A stretch of DNA of 64,000 nt from Anaerorhabdus sp036641015 (GTDB taxonomy: Bacteria; Bacillota_I; Bacilli_A; Erysipelotrichales; Erysipelotrichaceae): contig NZ_JAVWFO010000003.1 in assembly GCF_036641015.1 (NCBI RefSeq), positions 1 through 64,000 on the forward strand, given 5' to 3'. The first letter of the stretch is position 1. Each line of letters opens with the position of its first letter. The notes under the pieces are model-generated. The model made no database searches. It was not told where the DNA came from and saw only the letters and a list, made by a program, of their open reading frames with translations. A program made the translations under genes and the position numbers. Positions 51,435 through 60,567 of this stretch are shown here, one piece after another.

Positions 51435-51475
51435 AGAGTTGGTCGAAAGACGCATAAGATTAAGGAGTGACAGTT

Positions 51476-53476
51476 ATGGTAAATAAGTTGCCTGAGAAGC
51501 TTCTCTTATTAAGAAAACATTTTGGTTTTTCACAACAAGAGATTGCTGATAAAATGGGTGTTAATGTTACTGAATATATGGGTTGGGAAAATGGTAGAAC
51601 AATTTGTAATTTAGCACAGTTCAAATTGCTAGCTAATATTTTTCAAGTATCACTAGATGATATGCTTAAGAATACTACGGATATACCTTTGCCAAATCTA
51701 TCGTTAGAAGATAGTATTCAAATTCCATTTATGAAGGATAGTGAAAGTTCTAATGTCGATATACCTTACATGGTTCAACCACAAAAGGAAAAACCAGTGC
51801 CGGTAAGTCAACATACAACTCAAATTAAACGTGTAAGTGAAGTTAAGGAAAAGGAAAAACCTGTTAATACAATTCATCGTGTTGATATAAATCAAAAACC
51901 AGTGAAAAAAAGTAAAAATAATAAGAAGTTGTATACAATCATTGGTGGAGTAATTGGCGCAATTGTTTTAATTGGAGCTATATTTTTCTTTTTAAATATG
52001 AATAAGGGTAATGATGGATTAAATCTTAAATTATCTCAAACTGATCGTTTAGCAACTACAGAAAAGTTCACTATTTATATTGCTGATAATCAATCAGCTA
52101 AAATGGTTGGGCAAGGTATTACTTTGAATGACTTTACTGATTTAGTGAAGATTAGTGCATATAAAGATTCAGTAGTTGGATTAAAATCTGATGGCACAGT
52201 TGTAGCGGCAGGCAGTAATTCATATGGGCAACTCGATGTTAAAGATATTAAAGATGCTACCGATGTATCAATTGGTTCTAAACATACTGTTGCAGCATTA
52301 AAAGATGGTAAAGTAACATGCGTTGGTGATAAAAATGCATGTGATGTTGAATCATGGGAAAATATTGTAGATGTAGAAGCTGGTAATGGTTTTACATTGG
52401 GTATTGATTCAGCTGGCAACGTAAAAGTTGCTGGCGCAGTAAATTCATCATCAACAATTGAATCTCAAAAGAGTGTAAAATCAATTGCGATTGGTGAAAA
52501 TGAAATTGCCTTTTTAAATACATCAGGATCAGTAACAATGGTTTCTTATTCAGGAGCTACTACAACAAATACATCGACACTAAAAAATATTACTGAAGTA
52601 GCGGTAGGAAATGGTTTTGTCGCAGGACTAGGTAGTGATGGTAAAGTTCAAATTGTCACTACTAAAGAAGATTTAAGTAAGGCTGTTTCAGAGTGGACTG
52701 GAATTTCATGTATTGCAGCTTATAACAATACAATAGTAGGTTTCACATCTACTGGAAAAATGGTTGGTGCTGGTGATAACCAATACAACCAATATGTAAA
52801 TGAAGCAGAAACTACTACAAAGGAACAATTGGAACAAGTTAAGAGTTTACAAACAACAATTGAAAAATCAAAATTAAACTTAACATGGGATAAAGTTGAG
52901 GGTGCTGATTATTATGAAGTATCAATTAACACAAATCCTGTTTATACAGCAAAATCAGTTGAAAACAAGTTATCAATTGATTTAAATAAATTAACAGATG
53001 GTAGTCACTATACCATTTCAATTACTGCATGTTCAAATGCGGATAAAGAACTAAACTCACAAGTATATACGGTTGATTATGCATATACTGCACCTACACC
53101 AGAGCCAACAGTTGAACCAACATACACATTAACAATCAAATACGTATATGATGATGATGTTAACTCTAAGATATCTCAAGACTATGTTATGACTTATAAA
53201 GAGGGTGAAAGTTATCGTGTAGAGAGTCCAAATATTCCAGGATATGATGCATTAAGAACGTTAGTGGAAGGCACAATGGGTGCTAAAAACGAAGAAATCA
53301 CAGTTCGTTATAAAGCAAAAGCAGCTACTCCTTCTCCTACACCTACACCATTTCCAGATAATGATGGATGTGTAGCGAGTGGTGGTACATTTGATGCGGC
53401 AACAGGAAACTGTGCGTGTCCAGAAGGTTCTCAACTTGCGCCTGATAAAAAAGCATGTGTAAAAGTGGGGGAATAG
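51476..53476 (+). CDS. membrane protein: XRE HTH, transmembrane helix, RCC1-like repeats
   Basis: A 666-residue protein. Residues 5-65 are an XRE helix-turn-helix (LRKHFGFSQQEIADKMGVNV). A basic linker and one transmembrane helix (about 155-175) follow. The outside part contains RCC1-like repeats (VVAAGSNSYGQLDVKD, VVGAGDNQYNQ-type phrases, about 220-450), a fibronectin-III-like domain (about 455-540), a MucBP-like segment (TIKYVYDDD) and a cysteine-rich tail ending in a TGNCACPEG phrase. It pairs a DNA-binding head inside with a sensor-like outside. The ATG follows AAGGAG. A small GYF-like gene follows. Confidence 0.78.
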   Translation: MVNKLPEKLLLLRKHFGFSQQEIADKMGVNVTEYMGWENGRTICNLAQFKLLANIFQVSLDDMLKNTTDIPLPNLSLEDSIQIPFMKDSESSNVDIPYMVQPQKEKPVPVSQHTTQIKRVSEVKEKEKPVNTIHRVDINQKPVKKSKNNKKLYTIIGGVIGAIVLIGAIFFFLNMNKGNDGLNLKLSQTDRLATTEKFTIYIADNQSAKMVGQGITLNDFTDLVKISAYKDSVVGLKSDGTVVAAGSNSYGQLDVKDIKDATDVSIGSKHTVAALKDGKVTCVGDKNACDVESWENIVDVEAGNGFTLGIDSAGNVKVAGAVNSSSTIESQKSVKSIAIGENEIAFLNTSGSVTMVSYSGATTTNTSTLKNITEVAVGNGFVAGLGSDGKVQIVTTKEDLSKAVSEWTGISCIAAYNNTIVGFTSTGKMVGAGDNQYNQYVNEAETTTKEQLEQVKSLQTTIEKSKLNLTWDKVEGADYYEVSINTNPVYTAKSVENKLSIDLNKLTDGSHYTISITACSNADKELNSQVYTVDYAYTAPTPEPTVEPTYTLTIKYVYDDDVNSKISQDYVMTYKEGESYRVESPNIPGYDALRTLVEGTMGAKNEEITVRYKAKAATPSPTPTPFPDNDGCVASGGTFDAATGNCACPEGSQLAPDKKACVKVGE

Positions 53477-53480
53477 TTAT

Positions 53481-53669
53481 ATGGATAAAATATGGTATGT
53501 AAGAAGTTCTAAAAGAAAAGGTGGACCTTTTACTGAAGAAGAACTTATACGTTTAATACGTCAAGAAATTATTGATGAAGAATATGAAATATGGAATCCA
53601 GAAATGAAAGCGTGGATGCGCTTAGTTGATAGTGTTTATTGTTTCTATATTCCTGAAAGAGAAGAATAA
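53481..53669 (+). CDS. small GYF_2-like domain protein
   Basis: A 62-residue cytoplasmic protein. KIWYVRSSKRKGGPFTEEELIRLI, then a W near each end (YEIWNPEMKAWMRL), follow the GYF_2 pattern, a small protein-interaction fold. It starts 4 bases after the XRE/RCC1 gene and is likely coexpressed as a partner. The binding target is unknown. Confidence 0.75.
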   Translation: MDKIWYVRSSKRKGGPFTEEELIRLIRQEIIDEEYEIWNPEMKAWMRLVDSVYCFYIPEREE

Positions 53670-53692
53670 GAGTGAGCAATCACTCTTTTCTA
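53668..53692 (+). terminator. terminator after the GYF-like gene
   Basis: AGAGTG/CACTCT around AGCAAT, followed by TTTCT. Confidence 0.6.
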
Positions 53693-53753
53693 ATGCATCG
53701 ATATACTTGTCTAAATATGAAGTTACATGTAAAATATATGACAGGTGAAGAAG

Positions 53754-54473
53754 ATGAAAAAAATTAAAGAAATAAATTGGGAAAAAGTATTATTTATATT
53801 TGTAATGGCGAGTTTAGTTATATCAACTGTATTCATTGGATTTAAGATGGTTGTTGCGCCAGTATCGCTTGATACTGGTATGGAATATACTCGTGTGAAA
53901 TCTGACTATACATTGATGTTTTTTCAATGTTTACTAGGAATTGTAGCAATGGTATTGCCAAGTATATTTGAGAAACAGTTTAAAGTAATTATTCCAAGTT
54001 ATATGTTGGTACTTTATGTAATATTCTTATATTGTGCTATTTTCCTAGGTGAGGTAAGAAGTTATTATTATACTGTTAATCATTGGGACACTATTCTACA
54101 TACATTTAGTGGGGGAATGCTAGGAGCTTTAGGCTTCTCATTTGTTTCTTTATTAAATCAAAGTAATAAAGTGCCAATGAATTTATCACCATTATTTGTA
54201 GCTATATTTGCATTTTGTTTTGCTGTTACAATGGGTGTTGTTTGGGAAATCTATGAATTTACATTTGATGGAATATTGCATCTAAATATGCAAAAATTCA
54301 TGTTAGAAAATGGAACACAATTAATTGGTAGAGCTGCGTTAGCTGACACAATGAAAGATTTAATTGTAGATGCTGCAGGAGCGCTAGTGGTATCAATAGT
54401 TGGATATATATCTATGAAGACACAATCCGACTGGTTACAAAAAATTCAATTTAAACGTGCACATACAAAATAA
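53754..54473 (+). CDS. membrane protein (YjdF/DUF2238-like)
   Basis: A 239-residue protein with about six transmembrane helices. The conserved core HWDTILHTFSGGMLGALGFS, then GVVWEIYEFTFD and DLIVDAAGALV, fits the YjdF/DUF2238-type membrane family. The acidic and histidine residues lie in helices, but the function is unknown. ATG 53754 has AGGTG 7 bases upstream. Monocistronic. Confidence 0.72.
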   Translation: MKKIKEINWEKVLFIFVMASLVISTVFIGFKMVVAPVSLDTGMEYTRVKSDYTLMFFQCLLGIVAMVLPSIFEKQFKVIIPSYMLVLYVIFLYCAIFLGEVRSYYYTVNHWDTILHTFSGGMLGALGFSFVSLLNQSNKVPMNLSPLFVAIFAFCFAVTMGVVWEIYEFTFDGILHLNMQKFMLENGTQLIGRAALADTMKDLIVDAAGALVVSIVGYISMKTQSDWLQKIQFKRAHTK

Positions 54474-54483
54474 CCTTGTGCCA

Positions 54484-54718
54484 AAAAATAAAGTAGGATA
54501 TACTACCTATAGAAACTGATGACTAGAATAGTAGGGTTAAAACAATCAATAGAGATAACTGGGTTGGTGGAACAGTTAGTGAGTATTAATTCGAAATGCC
54601 TCTAGGAAGGTTTATCCGATAAGTAGGATAAAACGTTTACTCGCGTTAAGAGATTGAGAAGTAAGAAAAGTGGAACCACGCAATGGCGTCTTTTTATAGG
54701 ATGCCATTTTTATTTTGT
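54484..54718 (+). promoter_or_regulatory. T-box leader (Cys) of cysS
   Basis: Stem I distal loop GGGTTGGTGGAACAGTT and specifier TGC (54597-54599, in GAAATGCCTC) indicate tRNA-Cys. The T-box sequence AGTGGAACCACG lies at 54669-54680. The terminator AATGGCGTC/GGATGCCATT plus T run follows. It aligns along its length with the Met T-box at 19.6 kb. The 5' boundary is approximate. Confidence 0.92.
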
Positions 54719-54733
54719 AAGGAGGAAGAAAAT

Positions 54734-56068
54734 ATGCGATTATATAACACTAGAACATTAAAAATTGAAGAATTTAAACCATTAGTTGAAGGTGAAGTAA
54801 GTATGTATGTATGTGGACCTACAGTCTATAATCATATACATATTGGTAATGCTAGACCGATTATTGTTTTTGATACACTAAGACGTGTTTTTGAAGCGGA
54901 AGGATATAAGGTTAAATATGTTTCAAACTATACTGATGTGGATGATAAGATCATTAATAAAGCTCATGAGGAACATAAACATGAGGCTGAGATTACAGAA
55001 GAATATATTCAAGCGTACAATGATATTCGACATAAATTAAATGCTCATGATTTATATAGAACACCACGAGTTACTGAAACAATGGATGAAATAATTAAAT
55101 TTATAGATGATCTAATTGAGTCAGGGCATGCATATGAAGCAGATGGAGATGTATTCTTTAGGGTTAACAGTGTAGATACTTATGGAGAAATATCACATCA
55201 AAATATTGATGATTTACAAGTTGGCGCAAGAATCGAAGAGAATGATAAAAAAGAATCACCACTAGATTTTGCTTTATGGAAAAAAACAGATATGGGCATT
55301 AAGTGGAATACTAAATGGGGTGAAGGAAGACCAGGATGGCATACGGAGTGTGTTGTCATGATTAATAAAGAATTTGGTAAAGATTTAATTGATATACATG
55401 GTGGAGGAATGGATTTAAAATTCCCACATCATGAAAATGAAGTTGCGCAATGCCGTGCGTTGCATAATACAACTCTAGCAAATTATTGGCTACATAATGG
55501 GATGATAAACATTGATGGTGTAAAGATGAGTAAATCATTAGGTAACTTTACATTAGCGAAAGATGTAATAAGTCATTCTAGTCCTGAACTTGTACGTTGG
55601 GTTATGTTGTCTGTTCATTATCGTATGGAGTTAAACTTTAGTGATGAAGTTTTTGAAACAGCACAAAAAGAATTAGATAAAGTATTAAATCCACTTAAAC
55701 AAGCAATGGTAAAACTTGAATTACTAAATGAAAAAATTGGTACTGATTATGATCAAGATTTCTTTAGACAGTTTTTAGATGCTATGGATGATGATTTAAA
55801 TACACCAAATGCATATGCAGTTATTTTTGAAACAGTTAAGAAATTGAATCAAACTCTACGTGTTAAAGAAATTGATAGTGTTGAGGTTAGTAAATATATC
55901 GTTACGGTTGAAAAGATGTTGGATGTATTGGGTATTGGTTATAACCGTATTACATTAACTGATGATGATAGAATGATCTTTAATGATTGGAATAGCGCAA
56001 AAGCAGAGAAGGATTTCGAAAAAGCTGATAAATATAGAAATATATTGATTGAAAGAGGAATACTGTAA
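54734..56068 (+). CDS. cysS: cysteinyl-tRNA synthetase
   Basis: A 444-residue class I synthetase. The N-terminal motif VCGPTVYNHIHIGNARP includes the zinc cysteine and HIGH. KMSKS is VKMSKSLGNF, and the zinc histidines lie in PHHENEVAQC. ATG 54734 follows AAGGAGG; the longer in-frame frame lies in the T-box terminator. First gene of the cysS-mrnC-rlmB-sigma cluster. It is controlled by a Cys T-box. Confidence 0.96.
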   Translation: MRLYNTRTLKIEEFKPLVEGEVSMYVCGPTVYNHIHIGNARPIIVFDTLRRVFEAEGYKVKYVSNYTDVDDKIINKAHEEHKHEAEITEEYIQAYNDIRHKLNAHDLYRTPRVTETMDEIIKFIDDLIESGHAYEADGDVFFRVNSVDTYGEISHQNIDDLQVGARIEENDKKESPLDFALWKKTDMGIKWNTKWGEGRPGWHTECVVMINKEFGKDLIDIHGGGMDLKFPHHENEVAQCRALHNTTLANYWLHNGMINIDGVKMSKSLGNFTLAKDVISHSSPELVRWVMLSVHYRMELNFSDEVFETAQKELDKVLNPLKQAMVKLELLNEKIGTDYDQDFFRQFLDAMDDDLNTPNAYAVIFETVKKLNQTLRVKEIDSVEVSKYIVTVEKMLDVLGIGYNRITLTDDDRMIFNDWNSAKAEKDFEKADKYRNILIERGIL

Positions 56069-56451
56069 TGAAGACTAATGAAATCTCAGGGAGTACTCTT
56101 GCGTACTTAGGAGATGCTGTTTGGTCACTTTATGTAAGAGAATATTTAGTAGAAAAAGGATATAATCGTGCGAATGATCTACAAACTAAAAGTGTTAGAT
56201 TTGTAAGTGCAAAAGCACAATCTAGTTTTTATCATAAATTACTGGATGAAGGATTCTTTCTTGCGGATGAATTAGATATATTTAAAAGAGGAAGAAATTA
56301 TAAAAGTGATAGTGTTCCAAAGAATACAGACGTAACAACCTATAGAACTTCTACTGGGTTTGAAGCTGTGTTGGGATATTGGTATGTAGAAAAAAAGAAT
56401 GATCGTCTTAATGAGTGTTGGGACAAAGTTAGGACATTTGTGGAGGTGTAA
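56068..56451 (+). CDS. mrnC: Mini-ribonuclease 3
   Basis: A 127-residue RNase III-like nuclease without a dsRNA-binding domain, which matures 23S rRNA in Bacillus. The signature is LAYLGDAVWSLYVREYLVEKG, and the second catalytic region is YRTSTGFEAVLGYWYV. It is coupled to cysS (TAATG) and precedes rlmB, the standard order. Confidence 0.93.
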   Translation: MKTNEISGSTLAYLGDAVWSLYVREYLVEKGYNRANDLQTKSVRFVSAKAQSSFYHKLLDEGFFLADELDIFKRGRNYKSDSVPKNTDVTTYRTSTGFEAVLGYWYVEKKNDRLNECWDKVRTFVEV

Positions 56452-56452
56452 T

Positions 56453-57172
56453 ATGGCACAATATGTATACGGGAAAAACGTGATTCAACAAATACTTCGT
56501 GATAATAAGAAGATAGATGTATTGTATGTATCTGATAATCAGAAAGATATTGAACAAACAGCTAGAAAAAAAGGAATCCGAATTGAAAAAGCAGATCGTA
56601 AATATCTTGATAAATTATCAAATAATGGTAATCATCAAGGTGTTGTAGCTAAGGTTGAGGAATATAAGACAGTGTCTATTGATGAGATGCTTAAACGTAT
56701 TCCTGAGGATAAATTAGGGTTTCTTGTCTTGTTGGATGAACTAGAAGATCCACATAATTTAGGAGCTATTTTAAGGACAGCTGATGCAGTTGGAGCAGAT
56801 GGCATAATCATTAAGAAGAACAATGCAGTTGGTTTAACAGCGACCGTTGCAAAGGTATCTGCTGGAGCTATCGAAACTGTTCCTGTAGCGGATGTTACTA
56901 ACTTAACTCAAACTCTTAAACAATTAAAAGAAAAGGGTTATTGGGTTGTGGGAACTGACATGAAGAATGCTCAAGATTATCGTCAACCAAAGTATGATAC
57001 CCCAATCGTACTTGTTATTGGGAATGAGGGTAAAGGTATTTCGCGTCTTGTAAAAGAGGAATGTGATTTTTTAGTTCAGTTACCAATGGTAGGAGAAATA
57101 TCATCACTAAATGCTTCAGTAGCATGTGGTATATTAATGTACGAGGTATATAATAAACGTTTCCCTTTATAA
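56453..57172 (+). CDS. rlmB: 23S rRNA (guanosine2251-2'-O)-methyltransferase
   Basis: A 239-residue SPOUT methyltransferase with N-terminal L30e-like substrate-binding domain (QYVYGKNVIQQILRDNKK). The C-terminal SAM knot is shown by LLDELEDPHNLGAILRTADAVG, VIGNEGKGISRLV and PMVGEISSLNASVACGILMYE. ATG 56453 follows GGAGG, one base after mrnC. Confidence 0.94.
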   Translation: MAQYVYGKNVIQQILRDNKKIDVLYVSDNQKDIEQTARKKGIRIEKADRKYLDKLSNNGNHQGVVAKVEEYKTVSIDEMLKRIPEDKLGFLVLLDELEDPHNLGAILRTADAVGADGIIIKKNNAVGLTATVAKVSAGAIETVPVADVTNLTQTLKQLKEKGYWVVGTDMKNAQDYRQPKYDTPIVLVIGNEGKGISRLVKEECDFLVQLPMVGEISSLNASVACGILMYEVYNKRFPL

Positions 57173-57184
57173 AGGAGAAATTTT

Positions 57185-57808
57185 ATGTGGCAAACCTATC
57201 CGGATGATTTTGAATTATTGTATTATTGTCGCCAACATGATGACTGGGCATTTGAAATGATGTTACGGAAATATGAAGCGTTTTCAAGAAAAATTGTTAA
57301 GGAATGCATAGACACAAATAGTGGGTTAAATATATTTAAAGATGATTTTTTGATTGAAACATGGTTAATGTTAGTAGAAGCAATTGCGCTATATAGGGAA
57401 AAAGATAAATGTAGTTTTGGAACATTTTATTATAAATGCGCAATAAGCAAAGTTAAATCTCTAGTAAGACATCATTTGCGTGAAAAGAACTTATCTAACA
57501 TTAACGCGTTATCATTGGATACAATAGTGGGTGATGATAGTGAGAAAGGTTATGTACTACAGGTGGCATCTGCTAATTCGTGTAGTAATCCAATTTATGC
57601 ACTTGAATACAAAGAAACATGTCTTAGAGTTAAAGAGACACTTTCTAATTTAAAACCGCAGGATAAACAAGTGTTAGGGTTATATTTGGATGGGTATTCG
57701 TATAATAATGCATCGAGAATATTAGGGTGCGATGAAAAGGCGATTGATAATCGTTTGCAAAAGGTAAAGAAAGCTATTAAATTATGTATCTATGAAACAG
57801 ATAAATAA
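57185..57808 (+). CDS. sigma-70 family RNA polymerase sigma factor (SigH-like position)
   Basis: A 207-residue sigma factor. A region-2-like part lies at about residues 20-90 (AFEMMLRKYEAF, FGTFYYKCAISKVKSLVRH). Region 4 is LKPQDKQVLGLYLDGYSYNNASRILGC. It occupies the place of sigH downstream of rlmB in Bacillus, but the sequence is divergent and sporulation function cannot be assumed. yacP/rae1 is missing between rlmB and it. The ATG follows AAAGGAG. Confidence 0.85.
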   Translation: MWQTYPDDFELLYYCRQHDDWAFEMMLRKYEAFSRKIVKECIDTNSGLNIFKDDFLIETWLMLVEAIALYREKDKCSFGTFYYKCAISKVKSLVRHHLREKNLSNINALSLDTIVGDDSEKGYVLQVASANSCSNPIYALEYKETCLRVKETLSNLKPQDKQVLGLYLDGYSYNNASRILGCDEKAIDNRLQKVKKAIKLCIYETDK

Positions 57809-57819
57809 TATGTCATTAT

Positions 57820-57855
57820 ATAGTGTATATTTCATTGAAATGTACACTATTTTAA
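57820..57855 (+). terminator. terminator after the sigma factor gene
   Basis: ATAGTGTATATTTCA pairs with TGAAATGTACACTAT (one G-T), followed by TTTTA. Confidence 0.8.
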
Positions 57856-57886
57856 CGGACAATAAAGACTTTAAAATAGATGTTTG

Positions 57887-57915
57887 TTGACTGCTTTAAG
57901 CCTTTATGTTAGAGT
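57887..57915 (+). promoter_or_regulatory. promoter of rpmG-secE-nusG
   Basis: TTGACT (57887-57892), a 17-bp spacer and TAGAGT (57910-57915). Confidence 0.6.
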
Positions 57916-57950
57916 TAATAAGCAAGAAACTGAAAGGAGTTGTTTTAATC

Positions 57951-58109
57951 GTGGCAGGAAAAGAAGATAAAGTAATTCTTACTTGTACGGTGTGTTTGTC
58001 ACGCAATTACACAACTCATCGTAATAAAAAGAGTTCTAATGAACGTCTTGAATTAAAGAAGTTCTGTAAAAAATGTGGGGAACACACCCTTCATAAGGAA
58101 ACAAAGTAG
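57951..58109 (+). CDS. rpmG: 50S ribosomal protein L33
   Basis: A 52-residue ribosomal protein. CTVC and CKKC retain the zinc-binding cysteines (C+ form), and ERLELKKFC...HTLHKETK is the family C-terminus. The start is GTG 57951; GGAG lies rather far upstream (11 bases). The long in-frame extension to 57906 has no family support. Followed by secE and nusG. Confidence 0.93.
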   Translation: MAGKEDKVILTCTVCLSRNYTTHRNKKSSNERLELKKFCKKCGEHTLHKETK

Positions 58110-58121
58110 GAGGACAATACA

Positions 58122-58307
58122 ATGTTGAAATGGTTTAGTTTTAGTGGAGTAACAAAAGAGGCAAAACGTGTACGTTGGCCAAAGATGAAAGATTTAGTGT
58201 CTTCTACAGGTGAAGTTTTAATTTTCGTAGTATTTTTCGGAGCATTCTTTGTAGGATGTGAATTCTTAATTACATTCTTCCTAAAAATGATTGGAATTGG
58301 TGCATAG
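58122..58307 (+). CDS. secE: preprotein translocase subunit SecE
   Basis: A 61-residue single-pass subunit. The conserved cytoplasmic segment is TKEAKRVRWPKMKDLVSST, and the transmembrane helix spans about residues 32-56. The ATG follows GTAGGAGG. nusG begins two bases after its stop. Confidence 0.95.
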   Translation: MLKWFSFSGVTKEAKRVRWPKMKDLVSSTGEVLIFVVFFGAFFVGCEFLITFFLKMIGIGA

Positions 58308-58308
58308 T

Positions 58309-58881
58309 ATGACAGAAACAATGAAACCGTTTATTGATGAAACTGAAAAGAGATGGTATGTAGTTAATACATATGCTGGACATGAAAATCGTGTTAAAGA
58401 AAATCTTGAACGTCGTGTTGAATCGATGGGAATCTCAGATTATCTATTTAGAATATTAGTTGCTGAAGAAACAGAAATTGAATATAAAAATGGTAAAGAA
58501 GTTACAAAAATGAGAAACCTTTTCCCGGGTTATTTATTTGTTGAAATGATTATGACTGATGATGCGTGGTATGTTGTACGTAATACACCAGGTGTTACAG
58601 GATTTATCGGATCTTCTGGTGGAGGGGCTAAACCTTTCCCAGTATCACCGGATGAAATTGATTCAATTCTAAGAAGAATCGGACTTGGCGAAAGCGTTGT
58701 TAATGTTGATTTCACAGTTGGAGATACAGTTAAAATCTTATCAGGACCATTTACTGGTATGGAAGGTAGAGTCAATGCAATGAATGATCAAACTAAAATT
58801 GCATCAGTACTTACTATTCTATTCGGACGTGAAACACCAACTGATATTTCTTACTCAGATTTAGTTAAAGCTGAATACTAA
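58309..58881 (+). CDS. nusG: transcription termination/antitermination protein NusG
   Basis: A 190-residue protein. The NGN domain has RWYVVNTYAGHENRVKENLERR and the C-terminal KOW domain has FTVGDTVKILSGPFTGMEG. ATG 58309 gives the normal length; there is no strong ribosome binding site, consistent with coupling to secE. A terminator follows. Confidence 0.96.
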   Translation: MTETMKPFIDETEKRWYVVNTYAGHENRVKENLERRVESMGISDYLFRILVAEETEIEYKNGKEVTKMRNLFPGYLFVEMIMTDDAWYVVRNTPGVTGFIGSSGGGAKPFPVSPDEIDSILRRIGLGESVVNVDFTVGDTVKILSGPFTGMEGRVNAMNDQTKIASVLTILFGRETPTDISYSDLVKAEY

Positions 58882-58888
58882 TAAAATA

Positions 58889-58915
58889 TAAAGGAGCGAA
58901 AGCTCCTTTTGTTTT
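58889..58915 (+). terminator. terminator after nusG
   Basis: AAAGGAGC GAAA GCTCCTTT with TTGTTTT tail. Confidence 0.85.
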
Positions 58916-58979
58916 GGGCAAAATGATTGCGTAAGTTAAAATAAGATATTATTGTTGATATAGATATGGAGGTATGTTT

Positions 58980-59969
58980 ATGAATTATGGAATTGATCAG
59001 AAGTATGTAAAAAAAGAGGGTGTAGAAGTAATTTATTTAGCTGGAGGATGTTTTTGGGGAGTTGAGAAACTTGTACAAAGTATCCCAGGAGTAATTGAAG
59101 GGACATCAGGATATGCAAATGGAAACACGGATTCACCTACATACCAACAAGTTTGTAATGGAGATACTGGCTTTAGAGAAACAGTCAGAGTTGAATATAA
59201 TCCAAATGTAGTAAGTTTAGAAACAATACTTTATGCATATTTCTCAGTAATAGATCCAACTAGTGTTAATCGACAAGGCAATGATATTGGAACACAATAT
59301 CAAACGGGCATCTATTATGCGGATGATAGAAGTATGGAAATTGTTAAAACAGTAGTTGAAACAGAAAAGGCAAGAACTGATAAGTTCAATGTAGAAGTTA
59401 AACCGCTAGATAATTTTTATGAAGCAGAAGAATATCATCAAAATTATTTGGATAAAAATCCAACTGGGTATTGTCACATTTCAAAACATGAGTTTAAAAG
59501 GGTTCAAGAACTAGTGGTAGATGCTTCGAAATACAAGAAACCTAGTGGTACTGAATTGAATAGCAAATTAACAGAGTTGGAATACAATGTTACTCAGAAG
59601 GCTGCTACAGAAAAACCATACTCACATGAGTATGATGAATTGTTCAAAGAGGGTATTTATGTTGATATAGTTACAGGTGAACCTTTGTTCTCATCGAAAG
59701 ATAAATATGATAGTGGCTGTGGATGGCCAGCTTTTACAAAAGTAATTGATCAAAATACAGTTGTTGAAAAAACAGATACATCGCATGGTATGGTTCGCAC
59801 AGAGGTAGTAAGTCGTGTAGGCAATTCACATTTAGGTCATAAGTTTAAATATGATAGTACATCACCAAATGGAATTCGCTATTGTATTAATGGATCTTCT
59901 TTAAGATTTATTGCTAAGGAAGATATGGAAAAAGAAGGATATGGAGATTTATTAGACATATTTGCATAA
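58980..59969 (+). CDS. msrAB: bifunctional methionine sulfoxide reductase MsrA-MsrB
   Basis: A 329-residue fusion. MsrA (about 15-175) has the catalytic LAGGCFWGVEKLVQ, and MsrB (about 200-325) has GCGWPAFTKVI, HLGHKF and the catalytic RYCINGSSLRF. Zinc cysteines of the metal-containing MsrB class are absent. It lacks a signal peptide and is cytoplasmic. ATG 58980 sits 7 bases from GGAGG, better than ATG 58974. It is inserted between nusG and rplK, which are usually adjacent. Confidence 0.94.
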   Translation: MNYGIDQKYVKKEGVEVIYLAGGCFWGVEKLVQSIPGVIEGTSGYANGNTDSPTYQQVCNGDTGFRETVRVEYNPNVVSLETILYAYFSVIDPTSVNRQGNDIGTQYQTGIYYADDRSMEIVKTVVETEKARTDKFNVEVKPLDNFYEAEEYHQNYLDKNPTGYCHISKHEFKRVQELVVDASKYKKPSGTELNSKLTELEYNVTQKAATEKPYSHEYDELFKEGIYVDIVTGEPLFSSKDKYDSGCGWPAFTKVIDQNTVVEKTDTSHGMVRTEVVSRVGNSHLGHKFKYDSTSPNGIRYCINGSSLRFIAKEDMEKEGYGDLLDIFA

Positions 59970-59977
59970 GAAACAGT

Positions 59978-60008
59978 AAAATATCCTTTATTTAAGGGAT
60001 ATTTTTCA
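59978..60008 (+). terminator. terminator after msrAB
   Basis: AAATATCC pairs with GGGATATTT around a T/A-rich loop, followed by TTC. Confidence 0.7.
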
Positions 60009-60016
60009 TTATTTTA

Positions 60017-60045
60017 TTGACTGTAGCTCTACTTTGGGGTATTAT
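60017..60045 (+). promoter_or_regulatory. rplK-rplA promoter
   Basis: TTGACT (60017-60022), a 17-bp spacer and TATTAT (60040-60045). Confidence 0.7.
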
Positions 60046-60051
60046 GTTTAA

Positions 60052-60115
60052 TGCACACATGTGCAATATTCATTGCGTGGGAGGGCTGCAACTAGTCCGT
60101 TAACCACTGCACTGA
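60052..60115 (+). promoter_or_regulatory. rplK leader, probable L1-binding autoregulatory site
   Basis: GCGTGGGAGGGC...CCGTTAACCAC (60075-60107) resembles the leader element before rplK in other Bacillota, with GTGG pairing CCAC. A small hairpin, TGCAC/GTGCA, precedes it. L1 feedback control is inferred from that similarity. Confidence 0.6.
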
Positions 60116-60140
60116 CAACAAATTATAGGAGGTATGTCAA

Positions 60141-60563
60141 GTGAGTAAAAAAGTTGCAAAAATCTGTAAGCTTCAATTCCAAGCTGGCGGAGCAAAACCA
60201 GGACCAGCATTAGCTTCAGCTGGAATCAACATGCCACAGTTCTGTACTGCATTTAACGATGCTACTAAAGAACGTAGTGGAGACATCGTACCAGTAATCA
60301 TTACTGCGTATGAAGACAAGTCATTCGAATTTGTATTAAAAACAACACCTGCTGCAGCGTTATTAAAGAAAGCAGCAAAAGTTGCAAAAGCATCAGGAAG
60401 CCCTAAGGCAGTTAAAGCAGGAAAGATCACATTGGACCAATGTAGAGAAATCGCTGAATACAAATTGCCAGATTTAAATGCTAATGATGTTGAATCAGCA
60501 ATGCGTATTATTGCAGGAACTGCACGTAATATGGGAATTGTTGTAGAAGGCATGGAGGACTAA
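60141..60563 (+). CDS. rplK: 50S ribosomal protein L11
   Basis: A 140-residue ribosomal protein of the GTPase centre. It has KLQFQAGGAKPGPALASAGINMPQFC and the C-terminal ESAMRIIAGTARNMGI. The start is GTG 60141, 8 bases after GGAGG. An out-of-frame ATG at 60134 would give only a four-codon peptide. rplA follows in the same transcript. Confidence 0.97.
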   Translation: MSKKVAKICKLQFQAGGAKPGPALASAGINMPQFCTAFNDATKERSGDIVPVIITAYEDKSFEFVLKTTPAAALLKKAAKVAKASGSPKAVKAGKITLDQCREIAEYKLPDLNANDVESAMRIIAGTARNMGIVVEGMED

Positions 60564-60567
60564 TTTG

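Noticed and set aside
54683..54733. 17-codon N-terminal extension of cysS
   Set aside because: It lies within the T-box terminator, and the true start has a strong Shine-Dalgarno sequence at 54734.
60134..60148. Mini-ORF ATG before rplK
   Set aside because: Its ATG is only one base from GGAGG and gives four codons; the rplK GTG is at the right distance.
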